From CAYJDG01 sp964368875 (GTDB taxonomy: Bacteria > Pseudomonadota > Alphaproteobacteria > Micavibrionales > Micavibrionaceae), in assembly GCA_964368875.1 (NCBI GenBank), contig CAYJDG010000026.1, forward strand, positions 1 through 28,631: 28,631 bases of DNA, given 5' to 3'. Below, piece by piece: positions 1 to 6,640 of this stretch. The translations under genes were made by a program, and so were the position numbers. The stretch's first letter is position 1, and each line of letters starts with the position of its first letter. The notes beneath the pieces are model-generated. The model did not search any database and was not told the DNA's origin. It was given only the letters and a program-made list of their open reading frames with translations.

Positions 1-942
1 TACATTCGCGGCGAGTTCTATCACGAAGGTTCTGCTGTCGTCGAAGCGATCAAAGAAGCCTACGCTGCCGGCTTGCTTGGCAAGAATGCTGCCGGTTCCG
101 GATGGGACTACGACATTACGTTGCACCGTGGAGCAGGGGCTTATATCTGCGGCGAGGAAACTGCGCTGCTTGAAAGCCTTGAGGGTAAAAAAGGCCAGCC
201 CCGTAACAAGCCGCCGTTTCCAGCGGGAGCTGGGCTTTATGCTTGTCCGACAACCGTTAATAACGTTGAAACCATCGCGGTAGCACCCACCATTCTGCGG
301 CGTGGGGGAAGCTGGTTTGCGGGCCTCGGTAAAGACGAGAAAAATACCGGGACGAAGCTTTTCTGTATTTCGGGTCATGTGAACAATCCTTGTAACGTCG
401 AAGAAGAGATGGGCATTCCGCTGAAGGAGCTCATCGAGAAACATGCCGGTGGCGTGCGTGGCGGTTGGGATAATCTGCTGGCGATCATTCCGGGCGGGTC
501 CTCGACACCGCTTCTGCCCAAGGATATTTGCGATACCGTCCTGATGGACTTCGACTCCCTGCGGGCGGTCCAGAGCGGTCTTGGTACTGCTGGTGTCATC
601 GTCATGGACAAATCGACCGATATCGTCGGCGCGATAGCCCGTCTGACGCACTTCTACATGCATGAAAGCTGCGGCCAATGCACCCCTTGCCGTGAGGGCA
701 CGGGCTGGCTCTGGCGGATCATGCAACGCATGGCGCGCGGCAATGCCACGGTTGAGGAAATAGACCAACTCCTTGAAGTTACCAAGGAAATTGAAGGTCA
801 CACGATCTGCGCCCATGGCGATGCGTCGGCCTGGCCAATCCAGGGTCTGATAAGACATTTCCGTCCGGCCATGGAAAAGCGTATACTGGAATACAGGGCG
901 TCTGCGCCCACCAGTGACGCACACCCGATGGCAGCGGAGTAG
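1..942 (+). CDS. nuoF: NADH-quinone oxidoreductase subunit F (5' truncated)
   Basis: NuoF is the peripheral-arm subunit of respiratory complex I that binds NADH and FMN and passes electrons to the [4Fe-4S] cluster N3. The reading frame is open from the first base of the window, so the gene begins upstream and the TTG at 73 is not its start. The glycine-rich stretch GAGAYICGEETALLESLEG is the FMN/NADH-site signature. The cluster motif SCGQCTPC supplies cysteines at nt 670, 679 and 688, and the distal cysteine lies in HTICAHGDASAWP (nt 808). The C-terminal GLIRHFRP block is typical. The TAG stop is followed one base later by the next gene, so the two are probably translationally coupled. nuoA-E are expected just outside the window. 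Identification is certain; only the N-terminal part is missing. Confidence 0.98.
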   Translation, partial: YIRGEFYHEGSAVVEAIKEAYAAGLLGKNAAGSGWDYDITLHRGAGAYICGEETALLESLEGKKGQPRNKPPFPAGAGLYACPTTVNNVETIAVAPTILRRGGSWFAGLGKDEKNTGTKLFCISGHVNNPCNVEEEMGIPLKELIEKHAGGVRGGWDNLLAIIPGGSSTPLLPKDICDTVLMDFDSLRAVQSGLGTAGVIVMDKSTDIVGAIARLTHFYMHESCGQCTPCREGTGWLWRIMQRMARGNATVEEIDQLLEVTKEIEGHTICAHGDASAWPIQGLIRHFRPAMEKRILEYRASAPTSDAHPMAAE

Positions 943-943
943 G

Positions 944-1375
944 ATGATTAAGGGGCTGTATTTTCAGTTTTTTCTATTTCTGGCCATCATTCTGGCTGGC
1001 CCGTCTTCTGCCCGTGCGGCAGAGGAGCTGTCTCTTAAAGAAAAACAGGTTTCCGCCGCTTACGCCCAGCACCTCTATACCTCGATCTGCAGCCAGACCT
1101 ATCGTGGCAAGTTTCCGATCTATAGTTTGAGCGAAAAAGACCGCCAGCAGCTTAACAAACATACCAATCAGGCCTGCGCCTGCGAGTATGAAGCAGTCGC
1201 CAAAGTCACCACCCCGACAACCACGGTTGACTATCTTATGTATACATTCGGGATGGTGGCCGGGGATCCAGCCACGCGCAAGACCCGTCCCCTGAATGAA
1301 ACGCCGCTTTTCAAACCTATTTATGCGGCGCTTGCTGACAAAAACCTGCGAAAAAAATGTGGGTTTGTGAAGTAA
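944..1375 (+). CDS. Secreted four-cysteine protein between nuoF and nuoG, unknown function
   Basis: I do not recognise this 143-residue protein. The chosen ATG lies one base after the nuoF stop and is preceded by a GGAG ribosome-binding site inside the nuoF end; a longer in-frame start at 914 would lie within nuoF and spoil the signal sequence. From this ATG the protein opens with a classic Sec signal peptide (MIKG, a hydrophobic core, then SARA before AEE, cleavage near residue 25), so it should be periplasmic. The mature part has four cysteines (49, 78, 80 and 139), including a CAC pair, which could form two disulfides or bind a metal or haem-like ligand, although no CxxCH motif is present. 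It is rich in Tyr, Lys and Thr. Its position suggests co-expression with complex I. Unidentified reading frames inside nuo operons are known in alphaproteobacteria such as Paracoccus and Rhodobacter, so position does not prove a complex I role. Confidence 0.8.
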   Translation: MIKGLYFQFFLFLAIILAGPSSARAAEELSLKEKQVSAAYAQHLYTSICSQTYRGKFPIYSLSEKDRQQLNKHTNQACACEYEAVAKVTTPTTTVDYLMYTFGMVAGDPATRKTRPLNETPLFKPIYAALADKNLRKKCGFVK

Positions 1376-1430
1376 TTGGGCGTTTGCTCCTGCAACGCAG
1401 TATGATAGTTAAAAGGGGCAAAAATTAACA

Positions 1431-1443
1431 GACTGAGTCAGTC
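1431..1443 (+). promoter_or_regulatory. Perfect dyad directly abutting the nuoG start codon
   Basis: GACTGAGTCAGTC is a 6+1+6 inverted repeat that ends on the base before the nuoG ATG and occupies the place where a ribosome-binding site would be. No Shine-Dalgarno sequence lies at normal spacing; the nearest purine run is AAAAGGGG at 1411-1418. In RNA the dyad could fold as a 5-bp hairpin with a three-base loop, which would bring that purine run nearer to the start. It might instead be a protein-binding site or chance. Confidence 0.35.
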
Positions 1444-3480
1444 ATGCCCAAGCTTAAAATCAATGGCACCGAAATCGAAGTCGCGCCAGGAACCTCCATC
1501 CTTCAAGCCGCCGAAGTGCTGGGCTACGAAATTCCCCGGTTTTGTTATCACGACAAGTTAAGCGTCCCAGCTAACTGTCGGATGTGCCTTGTTGAAGTCA
1601 AAGGCGCTCCCAAACCTGTTGCGTCCTGCGCGATGGCCTGTGGCGAGAGCATGGAAGTCACAACAGACAGTGCCGTTGTCAAAAAAGCGCGCACTGGCGT
1701 CATGGAAATGCTCCTCATCAACCACCCGCTCGATTGCCCGATTTGCGATCAGGGCGGCGAGTGCGATCTGCAGGATCAGGCGATGGGCTATGGCTTTGAC
1801 CGCTCGCGCTACAACGAGAGCAAGCGCGCGGTAAAGGATAAAAACCTCGGCCCTCTGATCAAGACAGTCATGACCCGGTGCATTCAGTGCACGCGCTGTG
1901 TCCGCTTCGGTGAGGAAGTCGGGGGCGTTGCAGAACTCGGCCTGCTCAATCGCGGCGAGAATGCAGAGATCGGCACGTTTATCGAACATGCAGTTACAAC
2001 TGAACTCTCCGGCAATATGATCGATATCTGCCCTGTTGGCGCTTTGACCTCGAAGCCATATGCATTTCAGGCGCGCCCATGGGAGCTGCGCAAAACAGAA
2101 ACCATCGATGTTCATGATGCCGTTGGCTCCAATATCCGCGTCGATGCGCGCGGCAACGAAGTTATGCGCGTTCTGCCACGCCTGCACGAAGATGTGAACG
2201 AAGAGTGGATCAATGACCGCACCCGTTTCGCCTATGACGGACTGAAACGTCAGCGTCTGGATCGTCCGTTCGTCCGTGATACCCAATCGGGTCGTTTACG
2301 TCCGGCGTCATGGGAAGAGGCCTTTAGTGTTGTTGGGCAAAAGCTCAAGACAACAGCCCCGGATAAAATTGCTGCGCTGGTTGGTGATCTTTGCGCGACC
2401 GAAGACATGCTCGCCCTCAAAGATTTGATGGCTGGCCTCGGTTCCAAATGGGTGTCTGGTATGATCGGCGGGCTTCGTCTCGATGCGACAGCGCGGTCCG
2501 GTTATATTTTCAACACGACCATCGCCGGGATCGAGAAAGCAGATGCCATTCTCCTCGTCGGCACCAATCCGCGCTGGGAAGCGACGCTCGTCAACGCGCG
2601 CATTCGCAAAACTGGCCTGAACAAACGGATCAAAGTTGGCATGATCGGCGAAAACGTCGATCTGACCTATCCGACAACCTATATCGGGGCTGGGGCTGAC
2701 AGCCTCAAAGACCTGATCGCTGGCAAACACAGTTTCTCAGAAGTTCTCAAAAAGGCTCAAAACCCGATGATCATTCTCGGGGCAGGGGCCATGATGCGCG
2801 AAGATGGCGCGGCCATTCAAGCGCTGGCCCGTGAAGCGGCTGAGACCTTTGGGATGGTTAAAGAGGGCTGGAACGGTTTTAACGTTCTTCATACCCATGC
2901 GTCCCAAGTGGCTGCCCTCGATCTTGGCCTCACCACTGCCGAAACTGATGCATCTAAAATCGAAGTTGCCTATCTGCTTGGTGTCGATAGCGCAGTTGTC
3001 GCTGATCTCCCAACCACGGCTTTTGTAATCTATCAAGGCCATCATGGTGATGCAGGCGCGGCCCGTGCGGATGTTATTCTACCGGGTGCGGCCTACACAG
3101 AAAAAGACGGGCTCTACGTGAACACTGAAGGCCGCGTGCAAATGGCCAAGAAGGCCGTCAGCCCACCTGGCGAGGCTCGCGAAGACTGGAAAATTCTCCG
3201 CGCGCTGTCAGCCGAAATCGGCAAGCCGCTGCCATATGACAGCCTCTATCAATTGCGCCAGCGTCTCGTTAAAGACTATCCGCAGTTCGGTCAGATCGAC
3301 ACCATTCAGGCAGCGCCATGGAAGTCGTTTGGTAAGGCAGGCCCGGTTTCTGCTGAGCCATTTAAATCGCCGGTGCAGAATTTCTATCTGACCAACGTTA
3401 TCGCCCGTGCTTCGCTGACCATGGCGAAATGCGTGGCAACCCGCGAAGAAAATCCGGGTTCTGTGGAGGCTGCTGAATAA
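1444..3480 (+). CDS. nuoG: NADH-quinone oxidoreductase subunit G
   Basis: NuoG is the large iron-sulfur subunit of the complex I peripheral arm and carries electrons from NuoF/NuoE towards NuoI. The 678 residues show the expected layout. An N-terminal 2Fe-2S ferredoxin domain has ligands Cys34, Cys45, Cys48 and Cys62. A His-Cys [4Fe-4S] site follows (His94, Cys98, Cys101 and Cys107, in HPLDCPICDQGGEC). A second [4Fe-4S] site has Cys146, Cys149, Cys152 and Cys196. The rest is a molybdopterin-oxidoreductase-like domain without catalytic function in this family. The length matches the short alphaproteobacterial/mitochondrial 75-kDa form rather than the longer enterobacterial one. The start is the only sensible ATG before the ferredoxin domain, although the ribosome-binding site is weak. 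Its TAA overlaps the nuoH ATG by one base. Confidence 0.98.
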   Translation: MPKLKINGTEIEVAPGTSILQAAEVLGYEIPRFCYHDKLSVPANCRMCLVEVKGAPKPVASCAMACGESMEVTTDSAVVKKARTGVMEMLLINHPLDCPICDQGGECDLQDQAMGYGFDRSRYNESKRAVKDKNLGPLIKTVMTRCIQCTRCVRFGEEVGGVAELGLLNRGENAEIGTFIEHAVTTELSGNMIDICPVGALTSKPYAFQARPWELRKTETIDVHDAVGSNIRVDARGNEVMRVLPRLHEDVNEEWINDRTRFAYDGLKRQRLDRPFVRDTQSGRLRPASWEEAFSVVGQKLKTTAPDKIAALVGDLCATEDMLALKDLMAGLGSKWVSGMIGGLRLDATARSGYIFNTTIAGIEKADAILLVGTNPRWEATLVNARIRKTGLNKRIKVGMIGENVDLTYPTTYIGAGADSLKDLIAGKHSFSEVLKKAQNPMIILGAGAMMREDGAAIQALAREAAETFGMVKEGWNGFNVLHTHASQVAALDLGLTTAETDASKIEVAYLLGVDSAVVADLPTTAFVIYQGHHGDAGAARADVILPGAAYTEKDGLYVNTEGRVQMAKKAVSPPGEAREDWKILRALSAEIGKPLPYDSLYQLRQRLVKDYPQFGQIDTIQAAPWKSFGKAGPVSAEPFKSPVQNFYLTNVIARASLTMAKCVATREENPGSVEAAE

Positions 3481-4505
3481 TGACCAAAGAAGCTTTCATG
3501 GAGTTCTGGACTCTGTACGGAAAAGACTTTGCCATCATGGTCGGGTATATGGGCCTGCTGGTTGGAACTCTGCTGATCAGCGTTGCCTATCTTGTGTATG
3601 CGGAACGCAAAGTGCTTGGCCTGATGCAGCGTCGGCAAGGGCCGATGACCGTCGGTCCGTTCGGTCTTTTGCAGACCTTCGCCGATGCCTTCAAACTGAT
3701 TTCCAAGGAAGTTATTTTCCCGACACAGGCGAACAAGCCTGTCTTTCTGCTGGCCCCGATGCTGACCATGACCCTTGCCGTTGCGGCGTGGGCGGTTATT
3801 CCAGTGAATGCCAAATGGGTGGTTGCCAATATCAATGTCGGCATCCTTTATCTGTTCGCTATTTCTTCGCTAGGCGTATACGGCGTGATCATGGCCGGGT
3901 GGGCGTCCAACTCGAAATATGCCTTCCTTGGCGGTATGCGCTCCGCATCGCAGATGGTGTCGTATGAAGTCTCGATGGGCCTCGTTATCGTCACGGTTAT
4001 TCTTTGTACCGGGTCGATGAACCTGTCGGAGATTGTCACCGCAGATCGTCCTTGGTGGATGGTGATCATGCTGCTGCCAATGCTGATCATTTTCCTGATC
4101 TCAATTCTGGCCGAAACCAACCGCGCGCCGTTCGATCTGCCTGAGGGTGAATCCGAACTCTCTGGCGGGTTTCTGGTTGAATACTCCTCTATCGCGTTCG
4201 TCCTGTTCTTCCTGGGCGAATACGCCAACATGATCCTGATGTCGGCCATGGCCACGGTTCTGTTCCTGGGCGGCTGGTTGCCACCATTCGGTCTGGAATT
4301 CCTGTCTTTCGTGCCGGGCGTAATCTGGTTTGTTTTCAAGGTGTCATTGGTCCTGTTCTTCTTCATCTGGACCCGGGCGACGTTCCCGCGTTACCGCTAT
4401 GACCAGCTGATGCGTCTCGGTTGGAAGGTCTTCCTGCCATTCAGCATGGCGTGGGTAGTCGTAGTTGCCGGTGTTCTGATCGCCATGGACGCTGTCCCTA
4501 AATAG
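3480..4505 (+). CDS. nuoH: NADH-quinone oxidoreductase subunit H
   Basis: NuoH (ND1 homologue) is the membrane subunit at the junction with the peripheral arm and helps form the quinone chamber of complex I. The 341-residue protein has about eight hydrophobic helices. Its family signatures are the loop after the first helix (VYAERKVLGLMQRRQGP, then GPFGLLQTFADAFKLISKE) and the acidic loop ETNRAPFDLPEGESELSGGF. Both contribute conserved charged residues to the quinone site and the proton-coupling path. The start overlaps the nuoG stop (TAATG), which implies coupled translation. A second in-frame ATG six codons in cannot be excluded. Length and motifs are normal. Confidence 0.98.
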   Translation: MTKEAFMEFWTLYGKDFAIMVGYMGLLVGTLLISVAYLVYAERKVLGLMQRRQGPMTVGPFGLLQTFADAFKLISKEVIFPTQANKPVFLLAPMLTMTLAVAAWAVIPVNAKWVVANINVGILYLFAISSLGVYGVIMAGWASNSKYAFLGGMRSASQMVSYEVSMGLVIVTVILCTGSMNLSEIVTADRPWWMVIMLLPMLIIFLISILAETNRAPFDLPEGESELSGGFLVEYSSIAFVLFFLGEYANMILMSAMATVLFLGGWLPPFGLEFLSFVPGVIWFVFKVSLVLFFFIWTRATFPRYRYDQLMRLGWKVFLPFSMAWVVVVAGVLIAMDAVPK

Positions 4506-4519
4506 AAACTGAGAGTTAA

Positions 4520-5008
4520 ATGTCCGTATCAACCATTGCCCGTTCGTTTCTTCTGGCCGAGATCATCAAAGGGATGATGCTCACGCTTAAATATATGTTC
4601 TTCGTTCCGAAAGTGACGATTAACTATCCGTACGAGAAGGGCCCGCTCAGCCCGCGGTTCCGTGGCGAGCATGCCTTGCGTCGGTACCCGAACGGCGAAG
4701 AGCGTTGTATTGCGTGCAAACTTTGCGAAGCCATTTGTCCGGCGCAGGCGATTACGATTGAAGCCGAGCCACGCGATGATGGCAGCCGCCGCACTACACG
4801 GTACGACATCGATATGACCAAGTGTATTTACTGCGGCCTGTGCCAAGAAGCCTGCCCGGTTGATGCGATTGTCGAAGGGCCGAATTTTGAATTTGCGACC
4901 GAAACCCGCGAAGAGCTTTATTACAATAAAGACAAGTTGCTTGCGAACGGCGACCGTTGGGAAGCGCAGCTGGCATCGAACCTTGCATCGGATGCGCCGT
5001 ACCGATGA
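4520..5008 (+). CDS. nuoI: NADH-quinone oxidoreductase subunit I
   Basis: NuoI (TYKY homologue) is the ferredoxin-like subunit that carries clusters N6a and N6b between NuoG and the terminal cluster N2. In 162 residues it has an amphipathic N-terminal helix and two classic CxxCxxCxxxCP motifs: Cys63/66/69/73 (CIACKLCEAICP) and Cys102/105/108/112 (CIYCGLCQEACP). This is the standard alphaproteobacterial length. It starts 14 bases after nuoH with a modest GAG-type ribosome-binding site. Its TGA overlaps the ATG of the following unknown membrane protein (ATGA), so that downstream gene is tied to nuoI translation. Confidence 0.98.
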   Translation: MSVSTIARSFLLAEIIKGMMLTLKYMFFVPKVTINYPYEKGPLSPRFRGEHALRRYPNGEERCIACKLCEAICPAQAITIEAEPRDDGSRRTTRYDIDMTKCIYCGLCQEACPVDAIVEGPNFEFATETREELYYNKDKLLANGDRWEAQLASNLASDAPYR

Positions 5009-5550
5009 AACAGCCAATCAAAGCTGCTTTGCTGGGATGTCTTGAAATCCCGCTGTTCATGAAGATTTCACGCGACCGCTTTGTAAATTCTCCAGAGGCA
5101 ATGAAGCAGTCGTTTCTTGTGCCCTTGCTTATACTTCCGCTTGGTATCCTGATCGCTCCGGTTAATCCTGAATTTGCAGCGCTGCCGTTTCCGAAGCTGG
5201 CGTTCCGCTTTGCACTCGATTTCTGTCTTGTTGTCTTCGTATATCTTTTATTCATGCGCGCCGTCGCCAAAGCACTCGACCGCTCCCAGTATTTTTTCCA
5301 GTTTGTGACCGCCTATAACTGGCTCAACCTGACATCTCTGGTGATCTCGCTGCCTTTTTTTGTTTTGGCGATGAAAGGGATCTATGAATGGGATGAAGTT
5401 AAAAACATCCTGATCGGCTTGGTCTTATACGGTTATGCCTATCTGGCGTTTGCCATTACCATGATCCTGCGCATTAACTGGATGCTCGCGGCCAGCCTGG
5501 CGATTGTCAGCATGGCTTTGGGGCAAGTATCCAATGCTCTGGTTTATTAA
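5005..5550 (+). CDS. Five-helix membrane protein coupled to nuoI, unknown function (Yip1-like topology)
   Basis: I do not recognise this gene with certainty. The start chosen is the ATG that overlaps the nuoI stop (ATGA); an upstream in-frame ATG at 4957 lies inside nuoI. The 181-residue product has a short, partly amphipathic N-terminus (residues 1-34) and then about five hydrophobic segments near residues 36-52, 66-86, 107-127, 137-157 and 158-178. There is almost no soluble domain. The arrangement of a cytosolic amphipathic start followed by five closely spaced helices resembles bacterial Yip1-domain proteins, but I see no decisive motif. It lies exactly where nuoJ would be expected and could be a complex I assembly or accessory factor, or simply a passenger. 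It is not a NuoJ paralogue: the VYVGAVAVLFLFVVMM helix of NuoJ is absent here and present in the real nuoJ downstream. Confidence 0.78.
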   Translation: MKQPIKAALLGCLEIPLFMKISRDRFVNSPEAMKQSFLVPLLILPLGILIAPVNPEFAALPFPKLAFRFALDFCLVVFVYLLFMRAVAKALDRSQYFFQFVTAYNWLNLTSLVISLPFFVLAMKGIYEWDEVKNILIGLVLYGYAYLAFAITMILRINWMLAASLAIVSMALGQVSNALVY

Positions 5551-5663
5551 ATTCATACCAGTTCGTTTATCAGTTCGTTTTTCATTTTTTTGAGAATGAA
5601 AATTCTTAAGTATCTGATATTAAAAAGAAATATGCATATTATATAAATCTAATTATTCGGTGC

Positions 5664-5681
5664 AGCTTTTCAAAGCAAAAT
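5664..5681 (+). repeat. Imperfect direct repeat, left copy
   Basis: AGCTTTTCAAAGCAAAAT here matches AGCTTTTTCAAAGCAACAT at 6602-6620 with one extra T and one substitution. Each copy also contains a small stem, GCTTT against AAAGC. The two copies lie about 940 bases apart on either side of the orphan gene at 5935-6489. Confidence 0.5.
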
Positions 5682-5819
5682 CGCTATATTTATAGGATAT
5701 AACACCTAAAAATGCAAGCTAAAGTTATAAATTACCTCTCGGATCAACGGATTTGTTCCAAAAAAATTCTTGCCAGTTTTGGGAGTTTCGACTAATACTC
5801 AGGTGTCTTTCATCCGGAC

Positions 5820-5914
5820 CGTGGAATTTGAGGATCAGCTTGCGCCACGTAAATCCCGCTAAAGCGCTATAGCCAATCAAGGCTGTAGTTCCCAAGACCC
5901 TACGATAGGGCCTT
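5820..5914 (+). promoter_or_regulatory. Three-hairpin leader upstream of the orphan gene
   Basis: Three stem-loops follow each other. CGTGG (5820-5824) pairs with CCACG (5845-5849). CTATAGCC (5867-5874) pairs with GGCTGTAG (5881-5888) around an AATCAA loop, with one G-U pair. AAG-A-CCCTA (5894-5902) pairs with TAGGG-C-CTT (5906-5914) around a CGA loop, with one mismatch. The last stem ends six bases before the TAGGA ribosome-binding site (5921-5925) of the gene starting at 5935, so it could influence translation. No known riboswitch class is recognised. Confidence 0.4.
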
Positions 5915-5934
5915 AACTTATAGGAATTATAGCT

Positions 5935-6489
5935 ATGGCAAACAACACCACCCCTGGTGCACGCGCACCCATTTCCCCAAAAGAACGCTTTGCAGCAGTC
6001 GATTCGGCTGACGTCGCCAATGCAGTTGCAACCGAGGCCAGCCTCAAGTCCGCGCAACACCTGCTCGCGTCGTCAACGCAAGAGGCTGTTGATAATCGCG
6101 AGACTAAAAAGCTGCTGGGACTTGCCGAGCATTTTGTCAATGCCACAGGTTTTTACAGAGATGCGTTGACTGGTCGGCAAGGATTTGTCCGCGAATGCAC
6201 TACGTCCAGCGATCCAAATCAGCGCAGGCTCGGCTTTGCCTTGAGCGAAGCGACCTTCAAAGGTACTGATGAAACGCCTGAACGGCAGGAGCTGCGTATC
6301 CGTGCCGAATTTACGATCCAGTCCTTGCATCCGCTTGCCAAGCGTTGCTTCGAATTTCGTGAGGACGCGCGCCGCGCTTATGAGGCCGCAGCTAACCCGC
6401 CAGCCCAGGTGAGTGAAGCTAGGGAAGAGCGCCGCCAGCCAGCCCTGACAAGTGCCATAACTGGCCTGTTACGCTTCGCCCGCACGTAA
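5935..6489 (+). CDS. Soluble orphan protein inserted before nuoJ, unknown function
   Basis: This 184-residue protein is not recognised. It has no signal peptide and no membrane segment. It is hydrophilic, Ala-, Glu- and Arg-rich, and looks mostly alpha-helical, with low-complexity ends (MANNTTPGARAP at the start; a basic tail ending LLRFART). Two cysteines are present (in VRECTT and KRCFEF). The ATG has a TAGGA ribosome-binding site nine bases upstream. The gene sits between a 384-base AT-rich gap and a 151-base gap in an otherwise compact operon. Hairpins precede it, a terminator-like structure follows, and a direct repeat flanks it, all of which suggest a later arrival with its own expression signals. 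A protein-coding call is supported by frame length and ribosome-binding site, but without homologues it remains a hypothesis. Confidence 0.65.
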   Translation: MANNTTPGARAPISPKERFAAVDSADVANAVATEASLKSAQHLLASSTQEAVDNRETKKLLGLAEHFVNATGFYRDALTGRQGFVRECTTSSDPNQRRLGFALSEATFKGTDETPERQELRIRAEFTIQSLHPLAKRCFEFREDARRAYEAAANPPAQVSEAREERRQPALTSAITGLLRFART

Positions 6490-6555
6490 GTTTTCCCAGA
6501 TATTCCAGAATACTATTCAGGCTGAAAATATTCAGCTTCGGGACGTGGATTTTTT
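6483..6555 (+). terminator. Terminator-like structure after the orphan gene
   Basis: A hairpin AG-GCTGAA (6519-6526), loop AATA, TTCAGC-TT (6531-6538) lies inside a possible outer stem CACGT (6483-6487) against ACGTG (6543-6547). Two bases later comes a run of six T (6550-6555). This could act as an intrinsic terminator for the orphan gene, but the outer stem is long-range and overlaps the stop codon, so the call is tentative. Confidence 0.35.
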
Positions 6556-6567
6556 GCGAACTGTGGC

Positions 6568-6596
6568 TTGCGGTTTGAGACGTAAGGCTTTAGAAA
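6568..6596 (+). promoter_or_regulatory. Possible sigma70-type promoter for nuoJ
   Basis: TTGCGG (6568-6573) and TAGAAA (6591-6596) are 17 bases apart, predicting transcription from about 6603 with a leader of roughly 40 bases before the nuoJ ATG. The pattern resembles the stronger rpsB promoter in this window (TTGCGT, 17 bases, TATAAA). It would let nuoJ-N be expressed despite the terminator-like structure upstream. Confidence 0.35.
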
Positions 6597-6601
6597 AGTG
6601 A

Positions 6602-6620
6602 AGCTTTTTCAAAGCAACAT
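6602..6620 (+). repeat. Imperfect direct repeat, right copy
   Basis: AGCTTTTTCAAAGCAACAT, about 20 bases upstream of nuoJ, is the partner of the copy at 5664-5681. The stem GCTTT/AAAGC is conserved in both. The copies may be a relic of the event that placed the orphan gene in the operon. Confidence 0.5.
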
Positions 6621-6640
6621 CAAGCCTGTGAGTCTCTCCC

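Larger units (their letters stand above)
5551..5934. other. AT-rich intergenic region inside the nuo operon
   Basis: This 384-base stretch has no convincing gene. Its first 190 bases are strikingly AT-rich compared with the flanking coding DNA. It contains a tandem pair of CAGTTCGTTT (5559-5568 and 5571-5580), weak AT hairpins (TTTTCATT at 5579-5586 against AATGAAAA at 5595-5602, or GAGAAT/ATTCTT around a GAAA loop at 5592-5607), and one arm of a direct repeat at 5664-5681. The second half (about 5815-5915) carries three successive stem-loops leading to the next gene. Several TATA-like -10 candidates exist, but none has a convincing -35 at the right distance. A 111-codon minus-strand frame crosses it without supporting signals. 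Confidence 0.6.

Noticed and set aside
73..75. TTG as start of nuoF
   Set aside because: The frame stays open to base 1 with NuoF-like sequence, so the TTG is internal to a truncated gene.
1380..1398. Small hairpin GCGTT/AACGC after the secreted protein gene, with a TATGAT box next to it
   Set aside because: No T-run for a terminator, and the best -35 (TTGGGC) is at a 19-base spacing, so neither a terminator nor a promoter can be supported.
5559..5580. Two tandem copies of CAGTTCGTTT, with a related CAGTTCGTT near 23538
   Set aside because: Only two adjacent copies and a nine-base match far away; too short to be called a repeat family or array.
5725..6060. Minus-strand 111-codon frame across the gap before the orphan gene
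   Set aside because: It overlaps the start of the + strand orphan gene, which has a ribosome-binding site; the minus frame has no recognised motif.
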